NCBI RefSeq assembly: GCF_036014195.1
Contig: NZ_CP107918.1
Location: forward strand, 3,720,001 to 3,784,000
Source of the DNA: Streptomyces sp. NBC_00442
GTDB lineage: Bacteria > Actinomycetota > Actinomycetes > Streptomycetales > Streptomycetaceae
DNA: 64,000 nucleotides
Reading direction: 5' to 3'
A program made the translations under genes and the position numbers. This document shows, one piece after another, positions 21,710-37,700 of the stretch (within the stretch, counting starts at the first letter, position 1; each line of letters begins with the position of its first letter). The notes under the pieces were generated by a model, which was not told the DNA's origin, did no database searches, and worked only from the letters and a program-made list of their open reading frames with translations.

Positions 21710-24700
21710 ATGAACAGCCCGGTCGGCAACCACCGTTCCGACTCCGAACGCCAGTTGAGCGCGTGGTGCGGCAGCTCGGTCGATGTGCCTTCCCTCGCCG
21801 TCCATGAGCTTTTCGAACAGACGGCCCGTGGCACCGCGGGACCCGGTGTGCGGGGCGGCGCCGACGCGATCGCCGTCGTGGACGGGGAGCGCCTGTTGAC
21901 CTATGGTCAACTCGACGCGCTGGCCGACCGCGTGGCCGACTGGCTGCTGTCCGCCGGCGTGCGCCCGGGAGAGCCCGTCGCCCTGTGCATGCGGCGGTCC
22001 CCCGGCCTGTTCGCCGCGATGCTCGGCGTCCTCAAGTCGGGTGCCTGCTATGTCCCGTTGGACGCAGGGGACCCGGAGGAGCGGCTGCGCTACGTCGTGG
22101 AGCAGGCCGGGATCGGCGTGTTCGTCACGGACGGATCGCGCCAACTTCCGTCTGTGGCACGTGAAACGCTGGTCGTCGACGAGCAGTGGTGCGCCGCGGA
22201 CCCGTCGGATGCGGGCGGGGAGCGCGGGGAAGCGGACGGGGAGCGCGCGGAGCGTCCCGCCGCCGACCCGAGCGCCGCGGCCTACGTCATCTACACCTCG
22301 GGATCGACCGGGCGCCCCAAGGGCGTCGCCATGTCCCACCGGTCCCTGGTCAACATGCTGACCTGGCACGACCGCACCAGGCCCGGCAGCTGTGGCTCCC
22401 GTACCGCCCAGTTCTGCGCGGTGAGCTTCGACTTCTCCTTCCACGAGATCTTCTCGACGCTGTGCTTCGGCGGCACCCTCGTGCTGGCCGACGAGGACGT
22501 ACGGCGCGACTCCTTCGCACTGGTCGACTTCCTCGCCGCGCAGCGCGTCGAGCGTCTCTTCGTGCCCGTCACCGCCCTCACCCAGCTCGCCGAGGCGGCC
22601 CTGACGAACACCGCTCCCCTGGCCCTCGCCGAAGTGATCACGACGGGCGAGCGCCTGGTGATCACCCCGGCGATGGCCGACCTGTTCCGGCGCACCGGTG
22701 CGCTGCTGCACAACCACTTCGGGGCGACCGAATTCCAGGACGCCACCACCCGCACCCTCGAAGGCGACCCGGCCCAGTGGCCCACGACCGTGCCGGCCGG
22801 CCTGCCCATCGACAACGTTCGCGTGTACGTCCTGGACGCGGAGCTGCGCCAGGTGCCGGCCGGCACCGAGGGCGAGCTGTGCGTCGCGGGCGCCGGTGTG
22901 GCGGGCGGCTACCTCGGGCGGCCGGATCTGACCGCCGAGCGGTTCGTCGACGACCCGTTCGGGGAGGGCCTGCTCTACCGCACGGGCGACCTCGCCCGCG
23001 CCGCCGACGACGGCGGGATCGAGCACCTGGGCCGGATGGACGACCAGGTCAAGATCCGGGGCATGCGCATCGAGCCCGGCGAGATCGAGGCGGTGCTCGC
23101 GGCTCACCCGGACGTACGGGAGGCCGTCGTCCTGGCCCACGAGGTCGGGGGCCACAAGCGACTGGTGGCGCATCTGGTGGCACGCGAGGGCGTCGCCCGC
23201 GACCAGCTGCCCAAGCGCCTGCACACCCACCTCTCCGACCGGCTGCCGCGCCACATGGTGCCCGAGGCCTACCTCGTACGGGACGCGATGCCGCTGACGT
23301 CGAGCGGCAAGACGGACCGTCGGGGCCTCACCGCGCCCGAGGTCTTCGCACGCCTCGACGGGCCCGCGCCGTCGCGTGCCGGCTCGCCCACCGAACGGCT
23401 CGTCTCCGAGGTCCTCCGGGCCGTCCTGCGGCTCGACGCGGTCGGGCCCGACGACAACTTCTTCGACATCGGCGGGACCTCTCTGCACCTGATGGAGGTC
23501 CAGCGCCGCCTCTCCGAGACGCTCGGGCGTGCCTTCTCCGTGGTCGACCTGTTCCGCCACCCCACGGTGCGGGGCCTCGCCGCCCACCTCGATGAGGACG
23601 GGACGAGCGGTGCGGCCGCGTCCCGGCCCGCGCGCGGGCCCGCGCCGGCGGCGGGCGCCGACATCGCGGTGATCGGCATGGCGGGCCGTTTCCCCGGAGC
23701 CGGTGACCTGGAGACGTTCTGGCGGAACCTGCGCGACGGCGTGGAGTCCGTCACCCAGCTGTCCGCGGCCGAACTCGACCAGGCGGACGCCCGGTTGGCC
23801 GGCCACCCCGACTACGTCAGGGCCGGCGCGGTGCTGCCCGACATCGAGCTGTTCGACGCGGACTTCTTCCAGATCACCGCCAAGGAGGCCGCCCTCGTCG
23901 ACCCCCAGCAGCGGGTGTTCCTCGAATGCGCCTGGGAGGCGTTCGAGAACGCCGGGTACGTGCCGGGCGACGACCGCGGCCCGGTCGGCGTCTTCGCCGG
24001 GTCCAGCCTGAGCACGTACCTGATGAACAACCTCAACCCGCACTACGGCCACCCGGCGAACGGCCCGTTCATCGAGGCCGACATGCTCCAGTTCCAGCTG
24101 AAGCTCGGCAACGACCGCAACTACCTGCCGACCCGCGTCTCGTACAAGCTCGACCTGCGGGGCCCCAGCATCAACGTCCAGACGGCCTGCTCCACCTCGC
24201 TGGTCGCCCTGCACCTCGCCTGCCGCAGCCTGCGGTCGGGGGAGAGCGCGATGGCGCTGGCCGGAGGCGTGTCGATCGTGGTGCCGCAGAAGGGCGGCTA
24301 CCTCCACGAAGAGGGCATGATCCGTTCGCGCGACGGCCACTGCCGGGCGTTCGACGCCGAGGCGGAAGGCACCCTGTTCGGCAACGGCTGCGGTGTGGTG
24401 CTGCTCAAGCGGCTCGACGAGGCCGTGGCGGACGGCGACAACATCATCGCCGTGATCAAGGGCTCGGCGGTCAACAACGACGGCTCGGACAAGGTCGGCT
24501 TCACCGCGCCGAGCGTCACGCGCCAGGCCGACGTGATCCGGGAGGCGCTCGCCGACGCGGGCGTCGACGCGGCGAGCGTCGGCTACGTCGAGGCCCACGG
24601 GACCGGTACGGCGGTGGGCGACCCGATCGAGGTCGCCGCCCTCACCGAGGCGTTCCGGGAGAGCTCCGCGGGGCTCGCGCCACAGTCGTGCGCGATCGGA

Positions 24701-27700
24701 TCGGTCAAGACCAACATCGGCCATCTCGACGAGGCCGCGGGAATCGCCGGACTGGTGAAGGCCGCGCTGGCCGTCGAACACCGCACGCTCCCGCCGAGCC
24801 TGCACTTCACGTCCCCCAACCCCCGGATCGACTTCGCATCGGGCCCGTTCTTCGTCAACACGACGACCACCGCGTGGGAATCCGACGGCGCTCCGCGGCG
24901 GGCCGGCGTCAGTTCCTTCGGCATGGGCGGCACCAACTGCCACGTCGTGCTCGAAGAGGCACCCGAGCCCCCGCCCGCCGCCCCGCGCGAACCCGGGAGC
25001 GGCCGCCCGCGGCTGCTCGCGCTGAGCGCCCGCGGCCCCCAGGCCCTGCGCGAGCTGGCCGGCCGCTACCTCCGACACCTCGACGAACATCCCGAACTCC
25101 CCTTCGGCGACGTGTGTTTCACCGCCGCCGCGGGACGCACGGTGTTCGACCACCGCCTCGCCGTCGTCGCCCGTGACGGCCGGGAGGCACGGGCCGCGCT
25201 CGAGGTGGCGGCCACGAACGGCCCCGCAGGACCGGACGCCGACGCGCGCGCCGCCACCGGCACGCGCACCGGCGCTCGCACGGCCGGTCGCACCGCGTTC
25301 GTGTTCAGCGGGCAGGGATCGCAGTACGCGGGCATGGGCCGCGAGCTGTACGCGACGCAGCCCGTCTTCCGGGCCGCCCTCGACCGCTGCGCCGGGCTCC
25401 TGGAGGGCCAGCTGGAGCGCCCGCTCCTCGAGGTGCTGTTCCCCGCCGAGGGCGACAGCTCCCCGGTGGACGAGACCGCGTACGCCCAACCCGCCCTGTT
25501 CGCCGTCGAGTTCGCGCTCGCCGAGCTGTGGGAGGCGTGGGGGGTGCGCCCCGACGTGATGATCGGGCACAGCCTCGGCGAGTACGTCGCGGCCTGCCGG
25601 GCCGGAGTCTTCTCGCTCAGGGACGCCCTGACGCTGGTCGCCGAGCGCGGCCGCCTGATGCAGGCGCTGCCCGCCGGCGGCCGGATGGTCTCGGTGGCCC
25701 TTGCGGAGGCCGAGGTCGCACCGCTCATCGCCCCGTACCGCGAGCACGTCTCCGTCGCCGCGGTGAACGCCGCCGCGTCCACCGTCGTGTCCGGCCGGGG
25801 CGACGCCGTCGAGGAGATCGTCGCCGCCCTCACCGAGCACGGCGTCAGGCACCGTGAGCTGACCGTCTCGCACGCCTTCCACTCGCCGTCGATGGAGCCG
25901 ATGCTGGCTCGGTTCGCGCAGGCCGCCGAGCGGGTCGACTACGCGGCGCCGAGCACGCCCGTCGTCTCCAACGTCACCGGCGAGATCATCGGTGAGGAGA
26001 TGGCGCACGCCTCCTACTGGGTCGAGCACGTCATGCGGCCCGTGCGGTTCGCCGACGGCGTGGCCGCGATGGCCCGCGCCGGCGCCGAGGTCTTCGTGGA
26101 GATCTCGCCCCGGCCCACCCTGCTGCAGTTCGTCGCCGCCGAGCTCGGTGACACCCCCGCGCTCCTGGCACCGAGCCTGCGCCCCGGCCGCGAAGAGGCC
26201 CAACTGCTGGAAGCGGTAAGGGACATGTGGCAGGCCGGCCTGCATGTCGACCTGCCGCGCCTGTACGCGCCCGGGGAGCACCGGCGTCGCGCGCTGCCCA
26301 CCTACCCGTGGCAGCGGCAGCGGCACTGGATCGACGCACCCGCGGCGGTGCCCGCCACCGCCGCTCCCGCCGCGTCCGGGGAGCAGCCCCTGATCGGGCG
26401 GCCCGTGGACCTGGCCGACAGCGACGAGGTCCGCTTCCAGTCGGTGGTGGGAGCGCGGCACCTGCCGTGGCTCGGCGACCACCGGGTGTTCCAGACCATC
26501 GTGATGCCCGGCGTGGCCTATCTGTCGACCGCGTTCGCCGCGGGGCAGGAGGCCTTCGGCAGCGAGGGCGTCGAGCTGCGGGACTTCTTCATCCACCGGG
26601 CCATGACCTTCTCCGACGAACACGCCGACCGGGACGCCCAGATCGTCCTGAAGCCGGACGGCGAGGGGGCGCACGGACTCGGGATCTTCTCCCGCCCGTC
26701 CGGCGCCGGCGCGCGGCCCTGGACGCTGCACATCTCGGGAAGCCTCGCCCCCGCCCCCGCGGGACGGCCCGGCGGCCGGGAAGGGGAGCGCGCCGCCGAG
26801 TCGCTGGAGAGCCTGCGGGCGCGTTTCACCGGCGAGATCCCGGTCGAGGACATCTACCAGGGCGAGCGGGAGCGCGAGATCGACCTGGGCCCGCTGTTCT
26901 GGGCCACCGAACGGCTGTGGCGCGAGGATCAGAAATGCCTGGCGCGGATCGCCCTGCCGCCGGAACTGCGCGCCGAGGCCTCGCGCTACCGGATCCACCC
27001 CGTCCTGCTGGAGGCCTGCTTCCTGGCGCTGACGGTGACGTACCCCGAGAAGTACGGGCGCCGCACCTATGTGCCGGTCGGTGTGGAGCGGCTCCTGTTC
27101 CACGAGCGGGTCGGCACCCACGCGTGGTGCCACGCCCGGCTGCGGCCCGCCGACAGCGACGACCCCGAGACCCTGCACGGCGACGTGGACCTGTACGACG
27201 CCGACGGGCGGGTCGTCCTCACCATGGAGGGCGTGCTCCTCAAGCGGGCGCACCGCCAAGCCATGGTGGGCCGCCCCGACGCCGCCTGGCAGCAGTGGCT
27301 GTACCGCGCCTCCTGGACGCCCGAGCCGCCGGCCGCCGGCTCCGCCGCGGGCCCCAAGCGCTGGCTCGTCCTGTCCGAAGGGCCGGCCGCGCACGCGCTG
27401 GCCGACACGGCGCGCGGCAACGGTGTCGACTGCGTGGTCGTGGACCCGGCAGGCGCCGAGGGCCCTGACGCGTTCGCGCGGCTGCTCGACGGGGCGGGGG
27501 GCGAGCCGGACCTGGTCGTGGCCGCCTGGCCCGCGGACGCGGCGGCGGCCCCCTCGTCGCAGGAGGCGCTCGACCACAGCGTGCGGATGCTGCACCTGGC
27601 GCAGGCGCTGATCGCCCGCGGCGGGGACGCCGGCAGGCTCCGCGTCGTGACCCGGGGCGCACAGGCCGTCGCGGACCAGGAGGTACGCGATCCGGCGCAG

Positions 27701-29210
27701 GCCGCGCTGTGGGGTCTGGGCCGCGTGATCGGCCTGGAGCAGGTGGACCTGGGGTACGCGCAGATCGACCTCGACCCGGCCCTGCCCGCCGCGGAGCAGG
27801 CCGGGGTGCTCGCCGCGGAGCTGAACCGCGCCGGCGCGACGGACGAGGACCAGATCGCCTACCGCGGCGGGATACGGCACGTGGCGCGGCTGGTCAGGAC
27901 GGCGCCCGGCGCCGAGGGCCCCGGCTCCGGCGGCGCCAACGGCCCGCGCGCGGACGGCAGTTACCTGATCACCGGAGGCCTCGGCGGGCTCGGACTGGAA
28001 ACGGCCCGGCTGCTGCACGAGCGCGGCGCACGCCATCTGGTCCTCCTCGGGCGCGGCGCGCCGCAGGAGGCCGCCGAAGAGGTGCTGGCCGGGCTGCGCG
28101 CCGCCGGGACCCGCGTGGAGACCGTCGCGGCGGACGTCGCCGACGAGGCGCAGCTCGCCGCGTGCCTACGCATGATCGCCGAGGACCCGGAGCTGCCCCC
28201 GCTGCGCGGAGTGCTGCACCTGGCCGGGGCCCTGGACGACGGGGTGCTGCACCAGCAGTCGGCCGGGCGCTTCGAGCGGGTCTTCGCGGCCAAGGCGCGC
28301 GGCGCCTGGCTGCTGCACCGGCTGACCGAGGGCCTGCCGCTGGACTTCTTCGTGATGTTCTCCTCGGTGTCCTCCGCGCTCGGCGCCCCCGGGCAGTCCA
28401 ACTACGCCGCGGCCAACGCCTATGTGGACGGCCTCGCCTCCTACCGGCGCGGCCTCGGCCTGCCGGCGCTCGCCGTGCAGTGGGGCTCCTGGGCCGAGAC
28501 CGGAATGAGCGCCCGGCTGGGCCTCGACAGCAAGCTGGAGCGGATCGGCGAAGGGGTCATCCCGAAGCAGCAGGGCGTCGACGCGCTCGGCGCGCTGCTC
28601 GGGGCGCGCCCGGAAAGCGCCGCGGTCGCGGTGCTGCCGATCCAGTGGCCCCGGTTCATGGAGCACCAGGTCGGCCCGGTGCCGTTCCTGTCGGGGTTCC
28701 GGCAGCGGCCCGCGGCCGGCCGGCCCGCCGCCCCCGCCGAGACGTTCCAGGAACGGCTCGCGGCGACGGAGCCGGGACGCCGCCGTGCGCTGCTCGCCGA
28801 CCAGGTGTGGGAGCAGGTGCTGCAGAGCCTCGGCTCGGACCGCGGTCTGGAGCCGGACGCGGGTTTCTTCTCGCTCGGCCTGGACTCCCTCGGCTCCATC
28901 GAACTGCGCAACAGGCTCCAGACCGCGCTGGGTTGCCGCCTCGGCCAGACGGTGGTCTTCGACTACCCGACGCTGTCCTCGCTCACCGGCCACCTGTGGG
29001 ACGTGGTCGGCATCGCCGACGACGACGCCGAGGACGCCGCCCGCGCCGACCACCCCGACACCACGGACACCGGCACGGACACCACCGGCACCGCAACGGA
29101 CGCCGGCACCGCCGCCGGCGCCTCCGGCACCACCGACGACATCGGCGACGGGTCCGTGGACGACGTGGCTCGACTGCTGGCCAGGAAGCTCGGGATCGGG
29201 AACATCGACC

Positions 29211-29218
<8 letters not shown>
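21710..29218 (+). CDS. Hybrid loading/extension synthase PKS1: A-PCP-KS-AT-DH-KR-ACP
   Basis: A 2502-residue hybrid. Domains: A (~30-540; YTSGSTGRPKG near 194, then NHFGATEFQD), PCP (Ser in FDIGGTSLHL, ~590), KS (Cys in ACSTS ~826, EAHGTGT, KTNIGH), AT (GHSLGEY ~1286, malonyl-type HAFH ~1387), DH (HRVFQTIVMP ~1590, HPVLLEACF ~1763), KR (ITGGLGGLG ~2086, SNYAAANA ~2230, LDD B-type signature) and ACP (GLDSLGS ~2390). The DH departs from HxxxGxxxxP (Gln for Gly) and has Glu for the catalytic Asp, so dehydration is doubtful and a beta-hydroxyl is likely. The A domain has FDFSFHE and NHF at specificity positions, an unusual code. With an amidinotransferase in the cluster, guanidinoacetate is the likely starter, as in CyrB. 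ATG 21710 follows a GGGGG stretch; its stop overlaps PKS2. Confidence 0.93.
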
Positions 29219-33845
<4,627 letters not shown>

Positions 33846-33899
33846 CACGCGCTCCGGGCACCACGGAACAAGGACCGACCGAGAAAGGTACGACGCATC

Positions 33900-34691
33900 T
33901 TGTCTTCTCCCCTCACAGCCAACGTCCGTTACCTGGCGCCCGAGTGGTGCGACAGCGAGACCGCGCCGAACATCGGCGACTGGCAGGCCATGGCGGCCGC
34001 CACCGTCGAGCACAGCGTCCCCATCGAGAACGCCCGGGACATCGAGTACGGCCTGGACACCACGGGCTTCACCCTGACCCGGCACGAGACCTCGGTCGAC
34101 TTCCGCGACGAATCCGCCATCGTCGCCCAGTACTTCACGGAGCTCGCCCCGCTCGTGCGCGAGCGCACCGGGGCGGACGAGGTCTTCGTGACCCACCACT
34201 TCGTGCGCTGGGGCGAACCCGAGGACTTCGAGGCCGGCTACGCCGGGTTCCTGCACGGCGACAAGGGCCTGGACGACCCCTACGGCTACACCGACGCCCG
34301 GATGGCGGAGCTGGACATCCGGCTCGCGCCGGACCAGGAGTACGCCTTCGCCTGGTACAACACCTGGCAGCCGGTGGACCGCGAGGTGAGCCAGCACCCG
34401 CTGGTCGTGATGGACGCGCGCTCCGTGCCGCGCGAGGACATCCACGACTACTTCTACACAAGCATCGGCAACCACCCGCCGGAGTCGGCCCCCGGATTCG
34501 CCGAAGGCCACCGCTTCTTCTACTTCCCCCGCATGCAGACGAACGAGGTGCTGATGTTCAAGCAGCTCGACACGCGACCGGACCGTGCGCCGACCTGTCT
34601 GCACTCCGCCTTCGAGGACCCGACGGCACCGGCGGACGCGCCGCTGCGGCGGAGCATCGAAGTGCGCTGGATGTGCGCTTTCAAGCGCTGA
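33900..34691 (+). CDS. CmcJ/NvfI-family Fe(II)/2-oxoglutarate oxygenase
   Basis: A 263-residue protein with the hallmarks of the CmcJ/NvfI family: TWQPVDREVSQHPLVVMDAR, then EVLMFKQLDT and HSAFEDPTAPADAP followed by SIEVR. The metal triad is probably HxD in LHGDKG and the distal His of LHSAFED, with the Arg of SIEVR binding 2-oxoglutarate. The family includes the cephamycin 7-alpha-hydroxylation/methoxylation protein CmcJ and fungal NvfI. It sits alone between PKS2 and PKS3, so it probably oxidises the polyketide or a precursor. TTG 33900 is preceded by GAGAAAGG. Confidence 0.88.
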   Translation: MSSPLTANVRYLAPEWCDSETAPNIGDWQAMAAATVEHSVPIENARDIEYGLDTTGFTLTRHETSVDFRDESAIVAQYFTELAPLVRERTGADEVFVTHHFVRWGEPEDFEAGYAGFLHGDKGLDDPYGYTDARMAELDIRLAPDQEYAFAWYNTWQPVDREVSQHPLVVMDARSVPREDIHDYFYTSIGNHPPESAPGFAEGHRFFYFPRMQTNEVLMFKQLDTRPDRAPTCLHSAFEDPTAPADAPLRRSIEVRWMCAFKR

Positions 34692-34736
34692 ACCACAAGC
34701 GCCGTACCGACTGAGCAGGTGGAGGGGAACCCCAAC

Positions 34737-37700
34737 ATGGCAGGACCGCAGCCGAACGACGATCTGCTGGCATCGCTCCAGCAGTCCGTCTTCGTCATCG
34801 ACAGGCTGGAGAGCGAGCTCGCGCGGACCCGCGAGGACGTCGCGATCATCGGAATGTCCTGCCGTTTCCCCTCCGCGGACAGCCCGGCGGCGTTCTGGGA
34901 CCTGCTCCGCGACGGGGTGGACGCCATCACCGAGATCCCCGCCGACCGCTGGGACGTGGAGTCCCTGTACGACCCGGACCCGGCGGCCGAGGGAAAGCTG
35001 TACAGCAAGTACGGCGGCTTCGTGGACGGCGTGGACCGGTTCGACCCGCTGTTCTTCGGGATCTCCCCGAAGGAGGCGGCGCGGCTCGACCCGCAGCACC
35101 GCATGCTGCTCGAAGTCGCCTGGGAAGCCCTGGAGGACTCCGGGCACGCCCCGAGGACCCTGCGGGGCAGCCGTACCGGCGTGTTCGTCGGCATCGCCGA
35201 GAACGACTACGCGCGTCTCATCGAGGAGGCGCACGGCACCCGCTTCGACCACTACGACGCCACCGGCACCGGCTTCTGCTTCGCCTCGGGACGCATCTCG
35301 CACGTCCTGGGCCTCCAGGGCCCCAACGTGGCCATGGACACCGGCTGTTCGAGCTCGCTCGTCGCCATCCACCAGGCCGTGTCGGCCATCCGGCTCGGCG
35401 AGTGCGACATGGCGCTGGCGGGCGGCGTCCACCTGCGGCTCTCACCGACCACCTCGCTCTCGCTCGCCAGGACCGGCGCGCTGGCGCCCGACGGCCGGTG
35501 CAAGACGTTCGACGCGCGTGCCGACGGGTTCGGCCGCAGCGAGGGCTGCGGGCTCATCGTGCTCAAGCGGCTGTCCGACGCCCAGCGGGACGGCGACACC
35601 GTCCTCGCCGTGGTGCGGGGCTCCGCCGTCAACCACGACGGACCCGCCAGCGGCTTCACCGTGCCCAACCAGCGGGCCCAGGTCTCCCTGATCCGCAGCG
35701 CGCTGGGCAACGCGGGCGTCGAGCCGGACGAGGTGGGCTATGTCGAGACCCACGGCACCGGCACCTCGCTGGGCGACCCGATCGAGGTGGGCGCGCTCGC
35801 GACGGTCTTCGGCGGCAGCCCGCACCCGGTCCTGCTGGGCGCGGTGAAGAGCAACATCGGCCACACCGAGGGCGCCGCGGGCATCGCCGGCGTCATCAAG
35901 GCGGTCCTCGCGCTGCGCCACCAGGAGATCCCGGGCAACGTGCACTTCGACGAGCCCAACCCGTACATCGACTGGGAGAACCTGCCGTTCACCGTGCCCA
36001 CCACGCCGGTCCCCTGGCCCGGGACCGAGGGCGGCGCCCGGGTGGCGGGCGTGAGCTCCTTCGGCATGAGCGGCACCAACGCGCACGTGGTGCTGGGCGC
36101 GGCGCCCGCCGCGCCGGCACGGGACGACTCCGGGCATCCCGCGCGGCTGCTCACCCTGTCCGGGCGGACCGAGCGGGCACTGGCGGACGCGGCCGGACAG
36201 CTGGCCGCGTTCGTGGCCGGCGGCGCCGGCGGTGCCTCGCTCGCCGACGTCTGCTTCACCGCGAACACCGGGCGCGACCACTTCGAGCACCGGCGTGCCG
36301 TCGTGGCCGCCACCCCGGCCGAGCTGGTCGAGCGGCTGACCGCGGGGGGTGGGCACAGCGGGTACGTGCCCGTGCACCGCCCCGCTCCCGGCGTCGCCTT
36401 CCTCTTCACCGGCCAGGGCTCCCAATACGCGGGCATGGCACAGGAGTTGTACGCGAGCGAGCCGGTGTTCCGGGAGGCCGTCGACCGGTGCGCCGAGGTC
36501 CTCGACCGCCACCTGGACCGGCCCCTGCTGTCGGTGCTCCACCCCGCCGACCCCGCTCACGACGACCTCCTGGACCGGACGGGATACACGCAGCCCGCGC
36601 TGTTCGCGGTCGAGTACGCCCTGACGGAGCTGTGGCGCTCCTGGGGCGTGACCCCCGACGTGGTGCTGGGGCACAGCGTCGGCGGGCTGGTCGCGGCCTG
36701 CGTGGCCGGCGTGTTCTCGCTGGACGACGCCCTTCTCCTCGTCGCGGAGCGCGGCCGGCTGATGCAGGGCCTCGAACAGGGCGGCGTGATGGTGTCGTTG
36801 CGCGGCGACGAGGCCGTCGTCGCGGCCGCCGTCGCCGCCCATCCCCTGGTGTCCGTCGCCGCCGTGAACGCGCCGGGAGAGGTGGTGGTGTCCGGGGCGG
36901 CCGAGCAGGTGGAGGCGGTCCTCGAAACCCTCGCGGAGCAGGGCGTGCAGGGCCGCAGGCTCTCGGTGTCGCACGCCTTCCACTCGCCGCTGATGGCACC
37001 GATCGCCGAGCCGTTCCGTGCGGTGGCCCGACGGGTGCGGTACGCGCGCCCGCGCATCGCCGTCGTCTCCGACCTGACCGGGCGCCTCGCCGACGCCGAC
37101 GAGCTGTGCGACCCCGAGTACTGGGTGCGGCACGCACTGGATCCCGTGCGGTTCGCCGACGGGGTACGGGCCGCGCACGCCACGGGTGCCCGCGCGTTCG
37201 TCGAGATCGGACCCAAGCCCGTGCTGCTGGGCCTCGGCCGGGCGTGCCTGACGCAGAGCGAGGGCGACGACGTCGCCTGGGTGCCGAGCCTGCGGCCCGG
37301 CCGCGACCGGGCCGAGCTCCTCTCCGGAGCCGCCGCGCTGCACGTGTACGGGGTCCCGGTCGACCTGGCCGCCGTCGACGGACGCGGCGACCCCCGCCGC
37401 GTCCCGCTGCCCACCTACCCCTTCCAGCGCGAGCGCCACTGGTTCACCGCGCCGGCCCGCGCGGGGCGGACGCCCGTCGCCCGGGTGCGGCCCCTGCTCG
37501 ACACCGAGATCCGCCTTCCGATGTACCGAGTGACCGTGTTCCAGAGCGAGTTGGGCGCGGACTCCGTGCCGTTCCTCGCCGAGCACCGCGTGGGCGGCGC
37601 CCTGGTGTCACCGGCCGCCTGTCACCTCGCGATGGCGGCGAGCGCGGTCGAGGCCGTGTCGGGCGAGGGGACGGTCGTCCTGACGGACGTGGTCTTCCCC

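Noticed and set aside
21347..28036. A 2229-codon open frame on the minus strand across PKS1 (and similar giants opposite PKS2-PKS4)
   Set aside because: Composition is Arg/Gly/Val/His-rich with no domain. Such antisense frames arise from the GC3-biased codons of the real plus-strand PKS genes.
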